64,000 nucleotides of DNA from Rhodoferax sp. (GTDB lineage Bacteria > Pseudomonadota > Gammaproteobacteria > Burkholderiales > Burkholderiaceae_C): NCBI RefSeq assembly GCF_028715765.1, contig NZ_JAQURE010000007.1:1-64000 (forward strand), in the 5' to 3' direction. Both the position numbers and the translations under genes were made by a program. Below are positions 33,826 through 44,091 of this stretch, piece after piece (within the stretch, counting starts at the first letter, position 1; each line of letters begins with the position of its first letter). The notes below the pieces were generated by a model. The model was not told the DNA's origin and did no database searches. It saw only the letters and a program-made list of their open reading frames with translations.

Positions 33826-36800
33826 GGCTTGAGCAGCTCTTGCACATCACTTTCACTGAACAGCGGCTGTTTGCGCCCCACTGAGCCGCTGTACATGCTC
33901 TCGGCCAAAGCAGCTTTACGGTCTTGCAGCGCCAGAATGCGCTCTTCAATCGTGCCTTGTGCCACCAGTTTCACCACCCACACGCTTTGCGTTTGGCCAA
34001 TGCGGTGGGCGCGGCCGGTGGCTTGGGCTTCTACCGCCGGGTTCCACCACGGGTCGTAGTGGATGACGGTGTCGGCTTGTGGCAGGTTCAGCCCCACACC
34101 ACCGGCCTTCAGGCTGATCAAAAACAGCGGCACCTCGCCGCTGGTAAAGCGCTCAATGAGCGCGTCGCGTTTTTGGCTTTGGCCAGTGAGTTTGACCCAT
34201 TGAATGCCACGTTTTTGCAACTCGGCCTCAATCAGCGTGAGCATGCTGGTGAATTGCGAAAACAGCAAAATGCGCCGTCCCTCGCCCAGCATTTCGGGCA
34301 GCATCTCCATCAGCTGCTCCAGCTTGGCCGAGGTCTTGACCTTTTTGGCGGCGTCAAGTTTGAGCAGATGCGGGTCGCAGCAGACTTGGCGCAGCTTCAA
34401 GAGCGCATCCAAAATGGTGATTTGCGACTTGGCCAGGCCTTTGGTGTTGAGCGCCTCGCGCACGGTTTTTTCCATGCCCAGGCGAATGGTTTCGTACAGG
34501 TCGGCCTGCTTGCCTGAGAGCTCCACACGCATCACGGTTTCCACCTTGGGTGGCAGTTCGTGCGCCACCAGCGCCTTGGTACGGCGCAGCATGAAGGGTG
34601 TGACGCGGGCGCGCAGCTGGTGCAGCGCCTCGGGGTCGCCCTGCTTTTCAATGGGGTTGCGAAACAGCTCTTGAAAGCGCTTTTGGCTGCCCAAAAAGCC
34701 CGGCATCAAAAAGTGGAACAGGCTCCAGATTTCGCCCAGGTTGTTTTCCATCGGCGTGCCTGAGAGGCACAGGCGGTGGTGGGACTTGAGCTCGCTGGCC
34801 ACCTGGGCGGCGTTGGTGGCGGCGTTTTTGATGTTTTGTGCTTCATCCAACACCACCAGATGCCACTGCGCCTCTAGCCAGCGTTCGCGGTCACGGTGCA
34901 ACAGGGAATAGGGGGCGATGACGATGTCGTGCTCGGCCATGGTGTCTGCCGCTTCATGGCGATCCAGGCCGTGGTGCACCAGGCTGCGCAGGCCGGGGCA
35001 AAAGCGCTCGGCCTCGCGCTTCCAGTTGCCCATCAGGCTCACTGGGGCAATGATCAGCGCCGGGTGGGTCAGGCGGCCAGCGTCTTTTTCGATCTGGATG
35101 TGGGCCAGGGTTTGCAGCGTTTTGCCCAGCCCCATGTCGTCGGCCAAGATGCCGGCCAGGCCGAATTCGCGCAAGAACTGCAGCCAGTTCACGCCGTGCT
35201 GCTGGTAGGGGCGCAGGGTGGCGTGCACGCTGCTGGGCAGCGGCACGGCGGGCAGTTCGGCGCGGCCACTTAGGCGTTGCACCAGCTCGCGAAGATGGTG
35301 CGCACCCTCCCACACCGCACCTTCGCCCAAGCTGGCGGTGGTGCGCATGGCGTCCAGGCGCGAGAGTTTCAGGCTCTCGCCGGTGAAATCATGGTCGCGG
35401 TCGCCCACCAGTTCCAGCAGGGCAGCCAGCCAGGGCAACAGGTTGTCGGTCGGCAAGCGGATGAAGCCGCCAGTGGGCGCGGGCAGGTAGACAAAAGGCG
35501 GAATGTGCGGCAGGCCGGTGGCCTCGTCGCGCGGGCTGCTGGCGGCTATTTTGATGAGTTCGGGCAAAAACGGCAAGATGTTGTGGCGCTGGCCATTGAT
35601 CTCCATGCCCAGGCTGAGGTCAAACCAGGGCGAGGTGGCCTCGTCATCGCCCTGGGCTTGCAGGTTCACGGTCAAGGCTTCGCCGTGTTGAATCCAGTCT
35701 TTCAGCGCTTCGTCTTGCGTGACCTCGAAACCTGCATAGCGCAGTTCGGCATAGTCTTCGTCAGCCCAGCGCAGCCAGCGCTGTTGGTTGAGGTCTTTGT
35801 CCAGGCCAAACACCCCGTTGCCGTGTGCCACCAGGTTGAGCTCCATTAGGTGGGTGATGGCTTCAAGCTCGGCTTGTGGGTCGCGGTGCAGCAGGCAGCG
35901 GCCTTGCGCATCGTCCACCAGCACGGTGGTGCCTTGGCCGACCCACCAGCCGCGGTGGCCGGCGTAGTCAAAGCGCAGCGTGGCTTGCATCAGCCCCATG
36001 CTGGGCACGTCTGGCGCGGGCACGGGCGCCAGGTGCAGGCAGGCGCGCGGGGCGATGCCGGTCAGGGTTTTGAGCTGCTCCAGCACCGGTGGCATGGGCA
36101 CGGGGCCGAGCCGCTCGACCAATTGGGCTTGGTGCGTTTTGAGGGCTTGCGCATTGAGCGGCGGGGTTTTCAGCAGCACGCCCATTTGCCCCAGGCTTAT
36201 GCCTTGGACATCGGCCAAGCCGCACACGCCGTTGATGCCGTCCAGGTACAGCGGCGGGTTGTTCAGGCACAGTTTGGCAAAGGGGTGGTTCAGATCGGCG
36301 CGCAGTGTCCAGGCTGATTCAGCGTCTTTGAGTTTGGCCACTTCGTGCCATTGCCAGCGCACATTCAGCGGCTGCCCCCAGGTCACCGGGTTGCCCGGCT
36401 GGCCGTCGTTGCTGCCAGTAAACAGGCGCCCGGTGCTGGCGGCGAGTTGCAGCACCTGCAGGCCAAATTTGCCTTCCAGCGTGACGCGCGATTTGACGCC
36501 ATAGCTGTAGTAGTAATTGCTGGCCACGCTGCGCATGGCGCGCATCAGCTGAATGATGTCGCGGTCGGCCTCGGTGGCCAGGTCATAGACCGGCTGGCCG
36601 CGCTCGGGGTCGAATTTAAGCTGTTTGGCCTTGGCCCAGCCGCCCACGGTTTTGGTGTATGACAGCACCACCTCCAAGGTCAGTTGCGGCGTGGCGCTTT
36701 GGGGCGAGAGCACATTGAGCAAATACAAAAATTGCTCTTGCCGCTGCACCGGGGCTTTGGTTTTGGCGGCGGGCGCGGTGTGGCTGGGGTCGAGGGTTTT

Positions 36801-37286
36801 GCTGCGCTGCTGCTCCAGGTCGTCGAGCCAGCGCAGCACGGTGCGCTCGGCTTCGAGTTTGGCCGCTGCCTCACGCTGGGCAATGTCGGCCAGGCGCTGT
36901 GCTTCAAGCTCTTTGGCGCTGGGTTTGCTGCTGAGGCGGACGACGGTGTTGCCCAGCATTTGCTGGCCTTTGTAGGCCGCTTTGATCATCAGCGCCACGC
37001 CGTGTTTGCATTGGTAGCCCACCGGGCAGGTGCAGTCGCTGTCCCACTCCAGCACTTTGCCACTGGCACCGCGTTTGATCTCAATCGACACCTGGTAGGG
37101 GTGGCGGGCGCTGCCTTGCACGTCGCCCATCAGCAGCCAGACGTCTTTCATGGGCTCGATGTTGAGCGAGAGCACGCGCTGGTTGCGGTAGAGCTCCAGG
37201 CCACGGGTGTAGGTGGCGGTGTCGCACTTTTGCACCAGCGTGGCGAGGTCGAGCCAGAGACTGGACTGGGCTGAATAATTAGACAT
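33813..37286 (-). CDS. SNF2-family helicase with SWIM zinc finger
   Basis: An 1157-residue Swi2/Snf2 ATPase, likely a DNA translocase/remodeller. The N-terminal SWIM finger reads CTCPVGYQCKHG. The ATPase core has GILADDMGLGKTLQTLAH (Walker A), VLDEAQNIKN (DEAQ box), LSGTPMENNLGE and, in the helicase C domain, LISLKAGGVGLNL and TGRAHRIGQTQ. The middle 500 residues are bacterial-SNF2-specific. The ATG at 37286 abuts repeat copy 9, whose TAGAGG lies eight bases upstream as a ribosome site; repeat copy 8 gives the stop. Confidence 0.92.
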   Translation of the reverse strand: MSNYSAQSSLWLDLATLVQKCDTATYTRGLELYRNQRVLSLNIEPMKDVWLLMGDVQGSARHPYQVSIEIKRGASGKVLEWDSDCTCPVGYQCKHGVALMIKAAYKGQQMLGNTVVRLSSKPSAKELEAQRLADIAQREAAAKLEAERTVLRWLDDLEQQRSKTLDPSHTAPAAKTKAPVQRQEQFLYLLNVLSPQSATPQLTLEVVLSYTKTVGGWAKAKQLKFDPERGQPVYDLATEADRDIIQLMRAMRSVASNYYYSYGVKSRVTLEGKFGLQVLQLAASTGRLFTGSNDGQPGNPVTWGQPLNVRWQWHEVAKLKDAESAWTLRADLNHPFAKLCLNNPPLYLDGINGVCGLADVQGISLGQMGVLLKTPPLNAQALKTHQAQLVERLGPVPMPPVLEQLKTLTGIAPRACLHLAPVPAPDVPSMGLMQATLRFDYAGHRGWWVGQGTTVLVDDAQGRCLLHRDPQAELEAITHLMELNLVAHGNGVFGLDKDLNQQRWLRWADEDYAELRYAGFEVTQDEALKDWIQHGEALTVNLQAQGDDEATSPWFDLSLGMEINGQRHNILPFLPELIKIAASSPRDEATGLPHIPPFVYLPAPTGGFIRLPTDNLLPWLAALLELVGDRDHDFTGESLKLSRLDAMRTTASLGEGAVWEGAHHLRELVQRLSGRAELPAVPLPSSVHATLRPYQQHGVNWLQFLREFGLAGILADDMGLGKTLQTLAHIQIEKDAGRLTHPALIIAPVSLMGNWKREAERFCPGLRSLVHHGLDRHEAADTMAEHDIVIAPYSLLHRDRERWLEAQWHLVVLDEAQNIKNAATNAAQVASELKSHHRLCLSGTPMENNLGEIWSLFHFLMPGFLGSQKRFQELFRNPIEKQGDPEALHQLRARVTPFMLRRTKALVAHELPPKVETVMRVELSGKQADLYETIRLGMEKTVREALNTKGLAKSQITILDALLKLRQVCCDPHLLKLDAAKKVKTSAKLEQLMEMLPEMLGEGRRILLFSQFTSMLTLIEAELQKRGIQWVKLTGQSQKRDALIERFTSGEVPLFLISLKAGGVGLNLPQADTVIHYDPWWNPAVEAQATGRAHRIGQTQSVWVVKLVAQGTIEERILALQDRKAALAESMYSGSVGRKQPLFSESDVQELLKPLSK

Positions 37287-37336
37287 CAAATTGGCCTCTA
37301 GCGCTTATGAATAAAGCGTGAGTAGCTATCAAAATT
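37287..37336 (+). repeat. Dispersed palindromic repeat, copy 9
   Basis: A consensus copy (TTGGCCTCTAGCGCTTATGA then ATAAAGCGTGAGTAGCTATC) directly upstream of the SNF2 start codon and just after lipA. Confidence 0.88.
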
Positions 37337-37339
37337 AAT

Positions 37340-38356
37340 TTATATATTAGGCTGCGAAAAGGCATGCCCGGCCTGCTGGTCGGCGTGGTAGCTAGAGCGC
37401 ACCATGGCGCCCACGGCGGCGTGGCTGAAACCCATCTCGTAGGCCTTGGCTTCAAACATCTTGAACACGTCCGGGTGCACGTAGCGTTTCACCGTCAGGT
37501 GGGAGGTAGAGGGCGCCAAATACTGGCCAATGGTCAGCATGTTGATGCCGTGCGCACGCATGTCGCGCATCACGTCAAGAATTTCGTCGTCGGTCTCACC
37601 CAGGCCGACCATCAGGCCGCTTTTGGTCGGCACATCCGGGTGTAGCGCTTTGAATTTTTGCAGCAGGTTCAGGCTGAATTGGTAATCTGAGCCAGGGCGC
37701 GCTTCCTTGTACAGGCGCGGGATGGTTTCCAGGTTGTGGTTCATCACGTCGGGCGGTGCGGCTTTGAGGATTTCAAGCGCGCGGTCGTCGCGGCCCCTGA
37801 AGTCAGGCACCAGCACCTCAATTTGCGTCTGTGGCGACTTGGCGCGAATCTGCTCGATGCATGCGACAAAGTGCCCGGCGCCGCCGTCACGCAAGTCGTC
37901 ACGGTCCACGCTGGTGATCACCACGTATTTCAGTTTGAGCTGGGCAATGGTGTTGGCCAGGTTGACCGGCTCGTTGGCATCCAGCGGGTCGGGTCGGCCG
38001 TGGCCGACATCGCAAAACGGGCAGCGCCGGGTGCATTTGTCACCCATGATCATGAAGGTGGCGGTGCCGTGGCCAAAGCATTCGCCAATGTTGGGGCAGC
38101 TGGCTTCTTCGCACACGGTGACGAGTTTGTTGGCGCGCAGCACGTCTTTGATTTCATAAAAGCGCGTGGTGGGGCTGCCGGCCTTGACGCGAATCCAATC
38201 GGGCTTGCGCAGCACCTCGCCCTGTACCACTTTGACCGGAATGCGCGACAGCTTGGCGGCAGATTTTTGCTTGGCTGACGGGTTGTAGTCGGCTTGCGAC
38301 TGGGCTTCGCGCACAGTGGGGTTGGCGCTTGCGGGAACGGTGGGGCTTGGGTTCAT
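37340..38356 (-). CDS. lipA: Lipoyl synthase
   Basis: A 338-residue radical-SAM enzyme inserting two sulfurs into octanoyl groups on lipoyl domains. The auxiliary cluster motif is [12 protein letters not shown], the radical-SAM motif is CTRRCPFC, and the final conserved SSYHADQQ is present. The N-terminal 50 residues before the auxiliary cluster are typical of betaproteobacteria. It follows lipB by 29 bases in a ybeD-lipB-lipA operon. Confidence 0.96.
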   Translation of the reverse strand: MNPSPTVPASANPTVREAQSQADYNPSAKQKSAAKLSRIPVKVVQGEVLRKPDWIRVKAGSPTTRFYEIKDVLRANKLVTVCEEASCPNIGECFGHGTATFMIMGDKCTRRCPFCDVGHGRPDPLDANEPVNLANTIAQLKLKYVVITSVDRDDLRDGGAGHFVACIEQIRAKSPQTQIEVLVPDFRGRDDRALEILKAAPPDVMNHNLETIPRLYKEARPGSDYQFSLNLLQKFKALHPDVPTKSGLMVGLGETDDEILDVMRDMRAHGINMLTIGQYLAPSTSHLTVKRYVHPDVFKMFEAKAYEMGFSHAAVGAMVRSSYHADQQAGHAFSQPNI

Positions 38357-38385
38357 GGTGTCGGGTGCCAGGTCGGTGGAAGGGT

Positions 38386-39174
38386 TCAGGGGGCAAGGTA
38401 GGTGGCAAGCTTTTGGCTCAGCACCTGGGCAGCCTCGTCCCAGCTGACGGAAACGCCGATTGTAAAAAGGTCTACCGTTGTCAAGGCTTGGTAGCCGCAG
38501 GGGTTGATGCGTGAGTAAGGTTCCAGGTTCATGGCCACGTTCAGTGCCACGCCGTGGTAGGTGCAGTTGCGGCTGACTTTGATACCCAAAGCGCCAATTT
38601 TGCCCAGCCCGGTGAAGTCGGGGGTAATGGAATGCGTTGCAAGTGCTGCGGCGGAAGAATGGGGGTCAGATCCGGCCGCAGAGCGGAACGGCTCTGACCC
38701 CCATTCTGGAGCGACGTTGACTTTTCTTTGCGGCCGCTGTGGCAGCAGTGCGTGTCCGGCCGGGTCATCCAGCCGCACATAAATGCCGGGCGCACCCGCC
38801 ACCCGGTGGCCGGTCACGCCAAAGTGCAGCATCGTGCGGATGACGGCTTCTTCAATCCGGTAGACGTATTCCTTGACGAAATAGCCGCGGCGTTTCAAGT
38901 CCAGCAGCGGGTAAGCCACCACTTGGCCGGGGCCGTGGTAAGTGACCTGGCCGCCCCGGTTGGTTTGCACCACGGGAATGTCGCCGGGGTTGAAAATATG
39001 CTCTTTTTTGCCAGCTAGCCCTTGTGTATAGACCGGAACATGCTCACAAATCCATAGTTCGTCAGGGGTTTCGGGGGTACGCGCTGCATTGAAAACTTGC
39101 ATCGCCGCATAGGTTGGCTCATAAGCCACCAAGCGGCCTAAATCAATGGGGGTCAGAGTCGAATTGTTTTCCAT
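38386..39174 (-). CDS. lipB: Octanoyl-ACP:protein octanoyltransferase with repeat-derived segments
   Basis: A 262-residue LipB, which moves octanoate from ACP to lipoyl domains. Conserved parts: [32 protein letters not shown] with the key His, and [20 protein letters not shown] with the Lys/Cys pair, so it should work. Two features are odd. The first residues MENNSTLTP are encoded by one arm of a GGGGTCAGA palindrome. About 30 residues ([20 protein letters not shown] and onward) are inserted before PDFTGLGK, encoded by a second such palindrome. Homologues usually have only a few residues there. Confidence 0.9.
   Translation of the reverse strand: MENNSTLTPIDLGRLVAYEPTYAAMQVFNAARTPETPDELWICEHVPVYTQGLAGKKEHIFNPGDIPVVQTNRGGQVTYHGPGQVVAYPLLDLKRRGYFVKEYVYRIEEAVIRTMLHFGVTGHRVAGAPGIYVRLDDPAGHALLPQRPQRKVNVAPEWGSEPFRSAAGSDPHSSAAALATHSITPDFTGLGKIGALGIKVSRNCTYHGVALNVAMNLEPYSRINPCGYQALTTVDLFTIGVSVSWDEAAQVLSQKLATYLAP
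38657..38706. repeat. GGGGTCAGA palindromic element inside lipB
   Basis: A perfect 14-base inverted repeat, GAATGGGGGTCAGA (38657-38670) and TCTGACCCCCATTC (38693-38706), encloses a GC-rich inner hairpin (CCGC-AGA-GCGG). It is in frame within lipB. Confidence 0.88.
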
Positions 39175-39216
39175 GTCTATTGCGTCGAATGCGATTTAAT
39201 TGGAATCTGACCCCAA
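39147..39216. repeat. GGGGTCAGA palindromic element at the lipB start
   Basis: GGGGTCAGA (39149-39157) and TCTGACCCC (39206-39214) flank an AT-richer centre that contains the lipB ATG. The pattern resembles repeats associated with REP-type transposases. Confidence 0.8.
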
Positions 39217-39270
39217 TTAATTTGTTCTGTAAGGCGGCTGCGCGGTTCAGTCAGTCTAGCGTGGGCATGG

Positions 39271-39555
39271 CTACAGCACCACTTTGACCATCGGATGCGT
39301 GGACAAGGTGCGGTAAATCTCGTCAAGTTGTACGCGGCTGGTGGCGTTGATGGTGAGGGTGACACCCAGGTATTTGCCGCCTTTGCTTTCGCGCAGCTCA
39401 ATTGTGCGGGCGTCAAAAGCGGGGTCAAATTGTTCGGCAATGTGGGTGATGGCGTGCACCATGCCGTCGACCTTGAGCCCCATCACCTTGATGGGAAAAA
39501 GGCATGGATATTCGATCAAAGAAGGGGGTTCAACATGAGGCGGTTGGACTGTCAT
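39271..39555 (-). CDS. ybeD: YbeD family (DUF493) protein
   Basis: A 94-residue small alpha/beta protein of the UPF0250 family (SLIEYPCLFPIKVMG, then RESKGGKYLGVTLTINATS). Members sit next to lipB across proteobacteria, as here, and are thought to influence lipoate or small-molecule metabolism through an ACT-like fold. It is the first gene of the ybeD-lipB-lipA group, 96 bases from the lipB start. That gap is mostly filled by the GGGGTCAGA element. Confidence 0.88.
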   Translation of the reverse strand: MTVQPPHVEPPSLIEYPCLFPIKVMGLKVDGMVHAITHIAEQFDPAFDARTIELRESKGGKYLGVTLTINATSRVQLDEIYRTLSTHPMVKVVL

Positions 39556-39592
39556 GGCAGATGACTGTGAATTGTGAAAAGCGTTAAGGGGG

Positions 39593-39620
39593 TTGATGTT
39601 GTTGGTTTTCTACGTATAAT
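39593..39620 (+). promoter_or_regulatory. Sigma-70 promoter of the atp operon
   Basis: -35 TTGATG (39593-39598), 16-base spacer, perfect -10 TATAAT (39615-39620). It is positioned 42 bases before the atpI ATG. Confidence 0.78.
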
Positions 39621-39661
39621 CGAAGGCTGAACTAGGCAAGCCAACCTGTAAAGTAGGCGTA

Positions 39662-40186
39662 ATGTACATGGCGACAATACCACCTTCAAGAGAATGGCAA
39701 GCAGACTTTGACGATGCGTCAGATTTTGTGCCGCTGACCCGAGAGCAAGCCAATGCGCTTGCCAAAGCCCACCCAGTTGTTTCACCTTGGTGGGTTGTTT
39801 TGTGTCAGGGGGCTGTGGGCTTGGTGGCTGCTGGTGTGGCTGGGTTGCTGTTTGATGGTGTGGTTGCCAAATCAGTGGCCTGGGGTGCGTTGGCAGTGGT
39901 TGTGCCTGCGGCGTTGTTTGCGCGTGGTTTGACCGGGCAGTTTGCCCGCATCAATCCGGGTGCAGCGGTGGTGAGCTTCTTTGTGTGGGAGCTGATCAAG
40001 ATTTTGGTGACGTTGAGTATGTTGTATGCGGCTCAACGTTGGGTGACACAGCTAAGTTGGCCGGCCATGCTGGTGGGCTTGGTGGTCACGCTCAAGGTGT
40101 ATTGGTTGGCTTTGCTGTTTAGGCGCAAAGAGAAACCAGTTCAATTCATTCATGGCGAACATTTGCCGCACGGTAAAAGTAACTGA
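39662..40186 (+). CDS. atpI: ATP synthase subunit I
   Basis: A 174-residue membrane protein with four hydrophobic segments (near 43-63, 68-86, 100-122 and 132-150), at the head of the ATP synthase operon. AtpI assists assembly of the c-ring and possibly cation supply. The sequence is poorly conserved, so identification rests on position and topology. ATG at 39662; a second ATG two codons on is equally possible. Confidence 0.82.
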   Translation: MYMATIPPSREWQADFDDASDFVPLTREQANALAKAHPVVSPWWVVLCQGAVGLVAAGVAGLLFDGVVAKSVAWGALAVVVPAALFARGLTGQFARINPGAAVVSFFVWELIKILVTLSMLYAAQRWVTQLSWPAMLVGLVVTLKVYWLALLFRRKEKPVQFIHGEHLPHGKSN

Positions 40187-40200
40187 TCAAAGAGTAACTG

Positions 40201-41091
40201 ATGGCTGCTGAAGAAAACGCTGTAAAAGAAGTACTGACTGCTGGTGACTACATTGGTCACCATTTGCGTCATTTTCAGGCTGGTCATCAGTCTGGTGTGA
40301 TTGACATGTCGGTGCTCAACCTAGACTCCATTTTTTGGTCTATCTTGCTGGGTTGCTTGGGTATGTTTGTGATGTGGCGTGTTGCCAAAAGCGTCACGGC
40401 GGGTGTGCCCGGGCGCATGCAGGCAGCAGTTGAAATTCTGTTGGAAATGGTCGATACCCAAGCCAAAGGCATCATTCACAACGCTGAGTCACGCAAGTTT
40501 GTGGGTCCTCTGGCGCTGACCGTGTTCATCTGGGTGTTTTTACTTAATTCAATGGACTTTTTGCCCGTTGATTTGCTTCCCCTGATTTGGAAAATGATTT
40601 ACGGCGGCATGGGCTACGACGTTGAACACGCTTACATGCGTGTGGTGCCTACAGCAGATTTGTCCACCACGTTGGCCATGTCGTCTTCCGTCTTGTTGGT
40701 GTGCTTGTATTACAACGTCAAGATCAAGGGTGCAGGTGGCTGGGCACATGAGCTGGTCACAGCGCCCTTTGGCACCAGTAAAAATCCGATTTTTGCGTTG
40801 ATATTGGGTGTGCTGAACTTCAGCATGCAAATGATTGAATTCACTGCCAAAACGGTGTCGCATGGCATGCGGTTGTTTGGCAACATGTACGCGGGTGAGT
40901 TGGTGTTCATGCTGATTGCGCTGATGGGTGCGGTTGGTTTTGGCTCCGCCACTGGCGTGGCATTGTGGTTGGGTCATGTGGTGGCGGGTACCGGTTGGGC
41001 AATTTTTCACATTTTGATTGTTGCTTTGCAGGCCTTCATTTTCATGATGTTGACCTTGGTGTATGTGGGGCAAGCCCACGACCATCACTGA
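40201..41091 (+). CDS. atpB: ATP synthase F0 subunit a
   Basis: A 296-residue subunit forming the proton half-channels against the c-ring. The essential Arg lies in the helix with SHGMRLFGNMYAGELVFML; the C-terminal helix (FHILIVALQAFIFMMLTLVY) and the QAHDHH end are typical. About five or six membrane helices. The amino-terminal extension of about 40 residues is usual in betaproteobacteria. Confidence 0.95.
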   Translation: MAAEENAVKEVLTAGDYIGHHLRHFQAGHQSGVIDMSVLNLDSIFWSILLGCLGMFVMWRVAKSVTAGVPGRMQAAVEILLEMVDTQAKGIIHNAESRKFVGPLALTVFIWVFLLNSMDFLPVDLLPLIWKMIYGGMGYDVEHAYMRVVPTADLSTTLAMSSSVLLVCLYYNVKIKGAGGWAHELVTAPFGTSKNPIFALILGVLNFSMQMIEFTAKTVSHGMRLFGNMYAGELVFMLIALMGAVGFGSATGVALWLGHVVAGTGWAIFHILIVALQAFIFMMLTLVYVGQAHDHH

Positions 41092-41157
41092 TAGTTTTGT
41101 AGGTTAGTTTTTTCTTTTTTCTTTTTTCTTTTCAACTTGAATCCATAGGAGCTTTAA

Positions 41158-41412
<255 letters not shown>

Positions 41413-41448
41413 TTTCCTTCGCCTTTCACCAATTAGAGAGGGGTTGTT

Positions 41449-41919
41449 GTGAGTATTAACGCAACATTCTTCGCGCAAATGGCGGTGTTTTTCATGTTGG
41501 TGGTGTTCACGATGAAATTCGTGTGGCCACCCATAGCCAAAGCACTTGACGACCGCGCTCAGAAAATCGCAGACGGCTTGGCTGCTGCAGACAAGGCCAA
41601 ATCCGAACTTTCATCCGCTAACAAACGGGTTGAAGACGAACTGGTCAAGTCACGCACAGAAACCGCATCTCGTTTGGCTGATGCCGAACGGCGCGCCTTG
41701 TCCATCATTGAAGACGCAAAAGCCAAAGCCACTGAGGAAGGCAACAAAATTGTTGCTGCCGCCAAGGTTGAGGCTGATCAGCAGACCGTCAAAGCGCGTG
41801 AAGCCTTGCGTGAGCAAGTGGCCACACTCGCTGTGAAGGGCGCCGAGCAGATTCTCCGCAAGGAAGTCAATGCTGGCGTGCATGCTGATTTGCTGTCTCG
41901 TTTGAAGACCGAGCTTTAA
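41449..41919 (+). CDS. atpF: ATP synthase F0 subunit b
   Basis: A 156-residue stalk subunit. One N-terminal membrane helix ([20 protein letters not shown]) precedes a long alternating coiled coil ([20 protein letters not shown] onward). GTG start at 41449 with an AGAGAGGGG site. Confidence 0.95.
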   Translation: MSINATFFAQMAVFFMLVVFTMKFVWPPIAKALDDRAQKIADGLAAADKAKSELSSANKRVEDELVKSRTETASRLADAERRALSIIEDAKAKATEEGNKIVAAAKVEADQQTVKAREALREQVATLAVKGAEQILRKEVNAGVHADLLSRLKTEL

Positions 41920-41928
41920 GAGGTCGCC

Positions 41929-42459
41929 ATGGCTGAACTTGCCACTATTGCTCGTCCCTACGCTGAGGCTTTGTTCAAAGCCAGTGCATCAGATGCAAAG
42001 TCTGTGTTGACTTGGCTTGATGAACTTGCCTGCATCACGGCACAAGTCCAGCTGCTGGAGTTTGCAGACAGCCCGCAAGCCACTGATGCGCAGGTTGAAG
42101 CAGTCATCACCGGGGTGATGAAGTCGGCGTTGAATTCACACGCTCAAAACTTCATTCAAACCGTGATTGCAAACCAGCGTCTGGCTTTTGTGCCTGAAAT
42201 TGCGGTGCAGTTTCGGGCACTGGTGAACGCCAAAAGCGGCTCAAGCGATGCCGTGATTTACAGCGCTTTTCCAATGGACAGTGCTGCACTGGCAGAAGCT
42301 GAACAAGTCTTGGAAAAGCGTTTTGCACGAAAACTCAATGTGTCAGTTGAGTTGCAGCCTGAGCTCATTGGTGGCATCAAGGTGGTCGTGGGTGACGAAG
42401 TTCTTGACACATCCGTCAAGGCTCGTTTGGAACAAATGAAAATGGCACTGACGGCTTGA
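41929..42459 (+). CDS. atpH: ATP synthase F1 subunit delta
   Basis: A 176-residue peripheral stalk subunit: [14 protein letters not shown] at the N-terminus and the C-terminal [20 protein letters not shown] motif that joins the b stalk. A GAGG site is next to the ATG, nine bases after atpF. Confidence 0.95.
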   Translation: MAELATIARPYAEALFKASASDAKSVLTWLDELACITAQVQLLEFADSPQATDAQVEAVITGVMKSALNSHAQNFIQTVIANQRLAFVPEIAVQFRALVNAKSGSSDAVIYSAFPMDSAALAEAEQVLEKRFARKLNVSVELQPELIGGIKVVVGDEVLDTSVKARLEQMKMALTA

Positions 42460-42509
42460 GGCTTTTGCCCTCAAGTCCCAGGCCTGTTTAACGAAAGAAG
42501 GAAAGAGCC

Positions 42510-44063
42510 ATGCAACTCAATCCCGCAGAGATTTCTGAACTGATCAAGAGCCGTATTGAAGGCATGTCAGCCACAGCCGACATCCGTAATCAAGGTACCG
42601 TGGTGTCCGTGACCGACGGTATCGTCCGCATTCATGGTCTTTCAGACGTGATGCAAGGCGAAATGCTTGAATTCCCGTCAGATGCTGAAGGTCAAGCCAG
42701 CTATGGTTTGGCACTGAACCTGGAGCGTGACTCGGTCGGTGCCGTGATTTTGGGCGCATACGAGCACATCTCTGAAGGCGACACGGTCAAATGCACGGGT
42801 CGTATTCTTGAAGTGCCGGTGGGTCCCGAGCTCAAAGGCCGCGTGGTGAATGCCTTGGGTCAGCCGATTGATGGCAAAGGCCCCATCAACGCCAAGATGA
42901 CCGATGTGATTGAAAAAGTGGCGCCCGGCGTGATTGCCCGCCAGTCTGTCGATCAACCCATGCAAACTGGTCTGAAGTCGATTGACTCCATGGTGCCTGT
43001 GGGTCGTGGTCAGCGCGAATTGATCATTGGCGACCGTCAAACCGGCAAAACTGCCGTAGCCATTGACGCCATCATCAATCAAAAAGGTCAAAACATGACC
43101 TGCGTGTATGTGGCGATTGGTCAAAAAGCCTCCAGCGTGAAAAACGTGGTGCGCTCGCTTGAGCAAGCCGGTGCCATGGAATACACCATTGTGGTGGCTT
43201 CTACCGCCTCTGAGTCTGCTGCCATGCAATATGTGGCTGCCTACTCTGGCTGCTCCATGGGCGAATATTTCCGTGACCGTGGCGAAGACGCATTGATCGT
43301 GTACGACGACTTGTCCAAGCAAGCCGTGGCTTACCGCCAAGTGTCTTTGCTGTTGCGTCGCCCACCAGGCCGCGAAGCTTACCCTGGCGACGTGTTCTAT
43401 CTCCACAGCCGTTTGTTGGAGCGCGCCGCACGCGTGAACGCCGATTACGTGGAAGCCTTCACCAAAGGTGAAGTCAAAGGCAAAACTGGTTCGTTGACAG
43501 CTTTGCCCATCATTGAAACCCAAGCGGGTGACGTGTCAGCCTTCGTGCCTACCAACGTGATTTCAATCACCGATGGTCAAATCTTCTTGGAAACTTCATT
43601 GTTCAATGCGGGTATCCGTCCGGCCATCAACGCTGGTATTTCGGTGTCTCGCGTGGGTGGAGCAGCGCAAACCAAATTGATCAAGAACTTGTCTGGCGGT
43701 ATTCGTACCGACTTGGCACAGTACCGTGAGCTGGCGGCTTTTGCTCAGTTTGCTTCTGATTTGGATGAGGCCACACGCAAGCAACTCGACCGCGGTGCAC
43801 GCGTGACCGAATTGCTCAAGCAAGCCCAATACAGCCCACTGCCAATTTCCCTGATGGGTTCCACCTTGTTTGCTGTCAACAAGGGTTACCTTGATGACAT
43901 CGCTGTGAACAAGGTGTTGGCGTTCGAGCATGGCTTGCACGGCTATTTGAAAGACAAGCATGCTGCTTTGTTGGCCAAGCTCGAAGCTGCACGTGCCATG
44001 GACAAGGATGCAGAAGCTGAATTGAACACTGCTGTGGCTGCCTTCAAGAAGACGTTTGCTTAA
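42510..44063 (+). CDS. atpA: ATP synthase F1 subunit alpha
   Basis: A 517-residue non-catalytic nucleotide-binding subunit. P-loop GDRQTGKTA, then the arginine-finger region [12 protein letters not shown], and [18 protein letters not shown]. The length and gene order are standard. GAAGGAAAG ribosome site. Confidence 0.97.
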   Translation: MQLNPAEISELIKSRIEGMSATADIRNQGTVVSVTDGIVRIHGLSDVMQGEMLEFPSDAEGQASYGLALNLERDSVGAVILGAYEHISEGDTVKCTGRILEVPVGPELKGRVVNALGQPIDGKGPINAKMTDVIEKVAPGVIARQSVDQPMQTGLKSIDSMVPVGRGQRELIIGDRQTGKTAVAIDAIINQKGQNMTCVYVAIGQKASSVKNVVRSLEQAGAMEYTIVVASTASESAAMQYVAAYSGCSMGEYFRDRGEDALIVYDDLSKQAVAYRQVSLLLRRPPGREAYPGDVFYLHSRLLERAARVNADYVEAFTKGEVKGKTGSLTALPIIETQAGDVSAFVPTNVISITDGQIFLETSLFNAGIRPAINAGISVSRVGGAAQTKLIKNLSGGIRTDLAQYRELAAFAQFASDLDEATRKQLDRGARVTELLKQAQYSPLPISLMGSTLFAVNKGYLDDIAVNKVLAFEHGLHGYLKDKHAALLAKLEAARAMDKDAEAELNTAVAAFKKTFA

Positions 44064-44091
44064 GGTCACCTCACACGATTAGGAGACTGAT

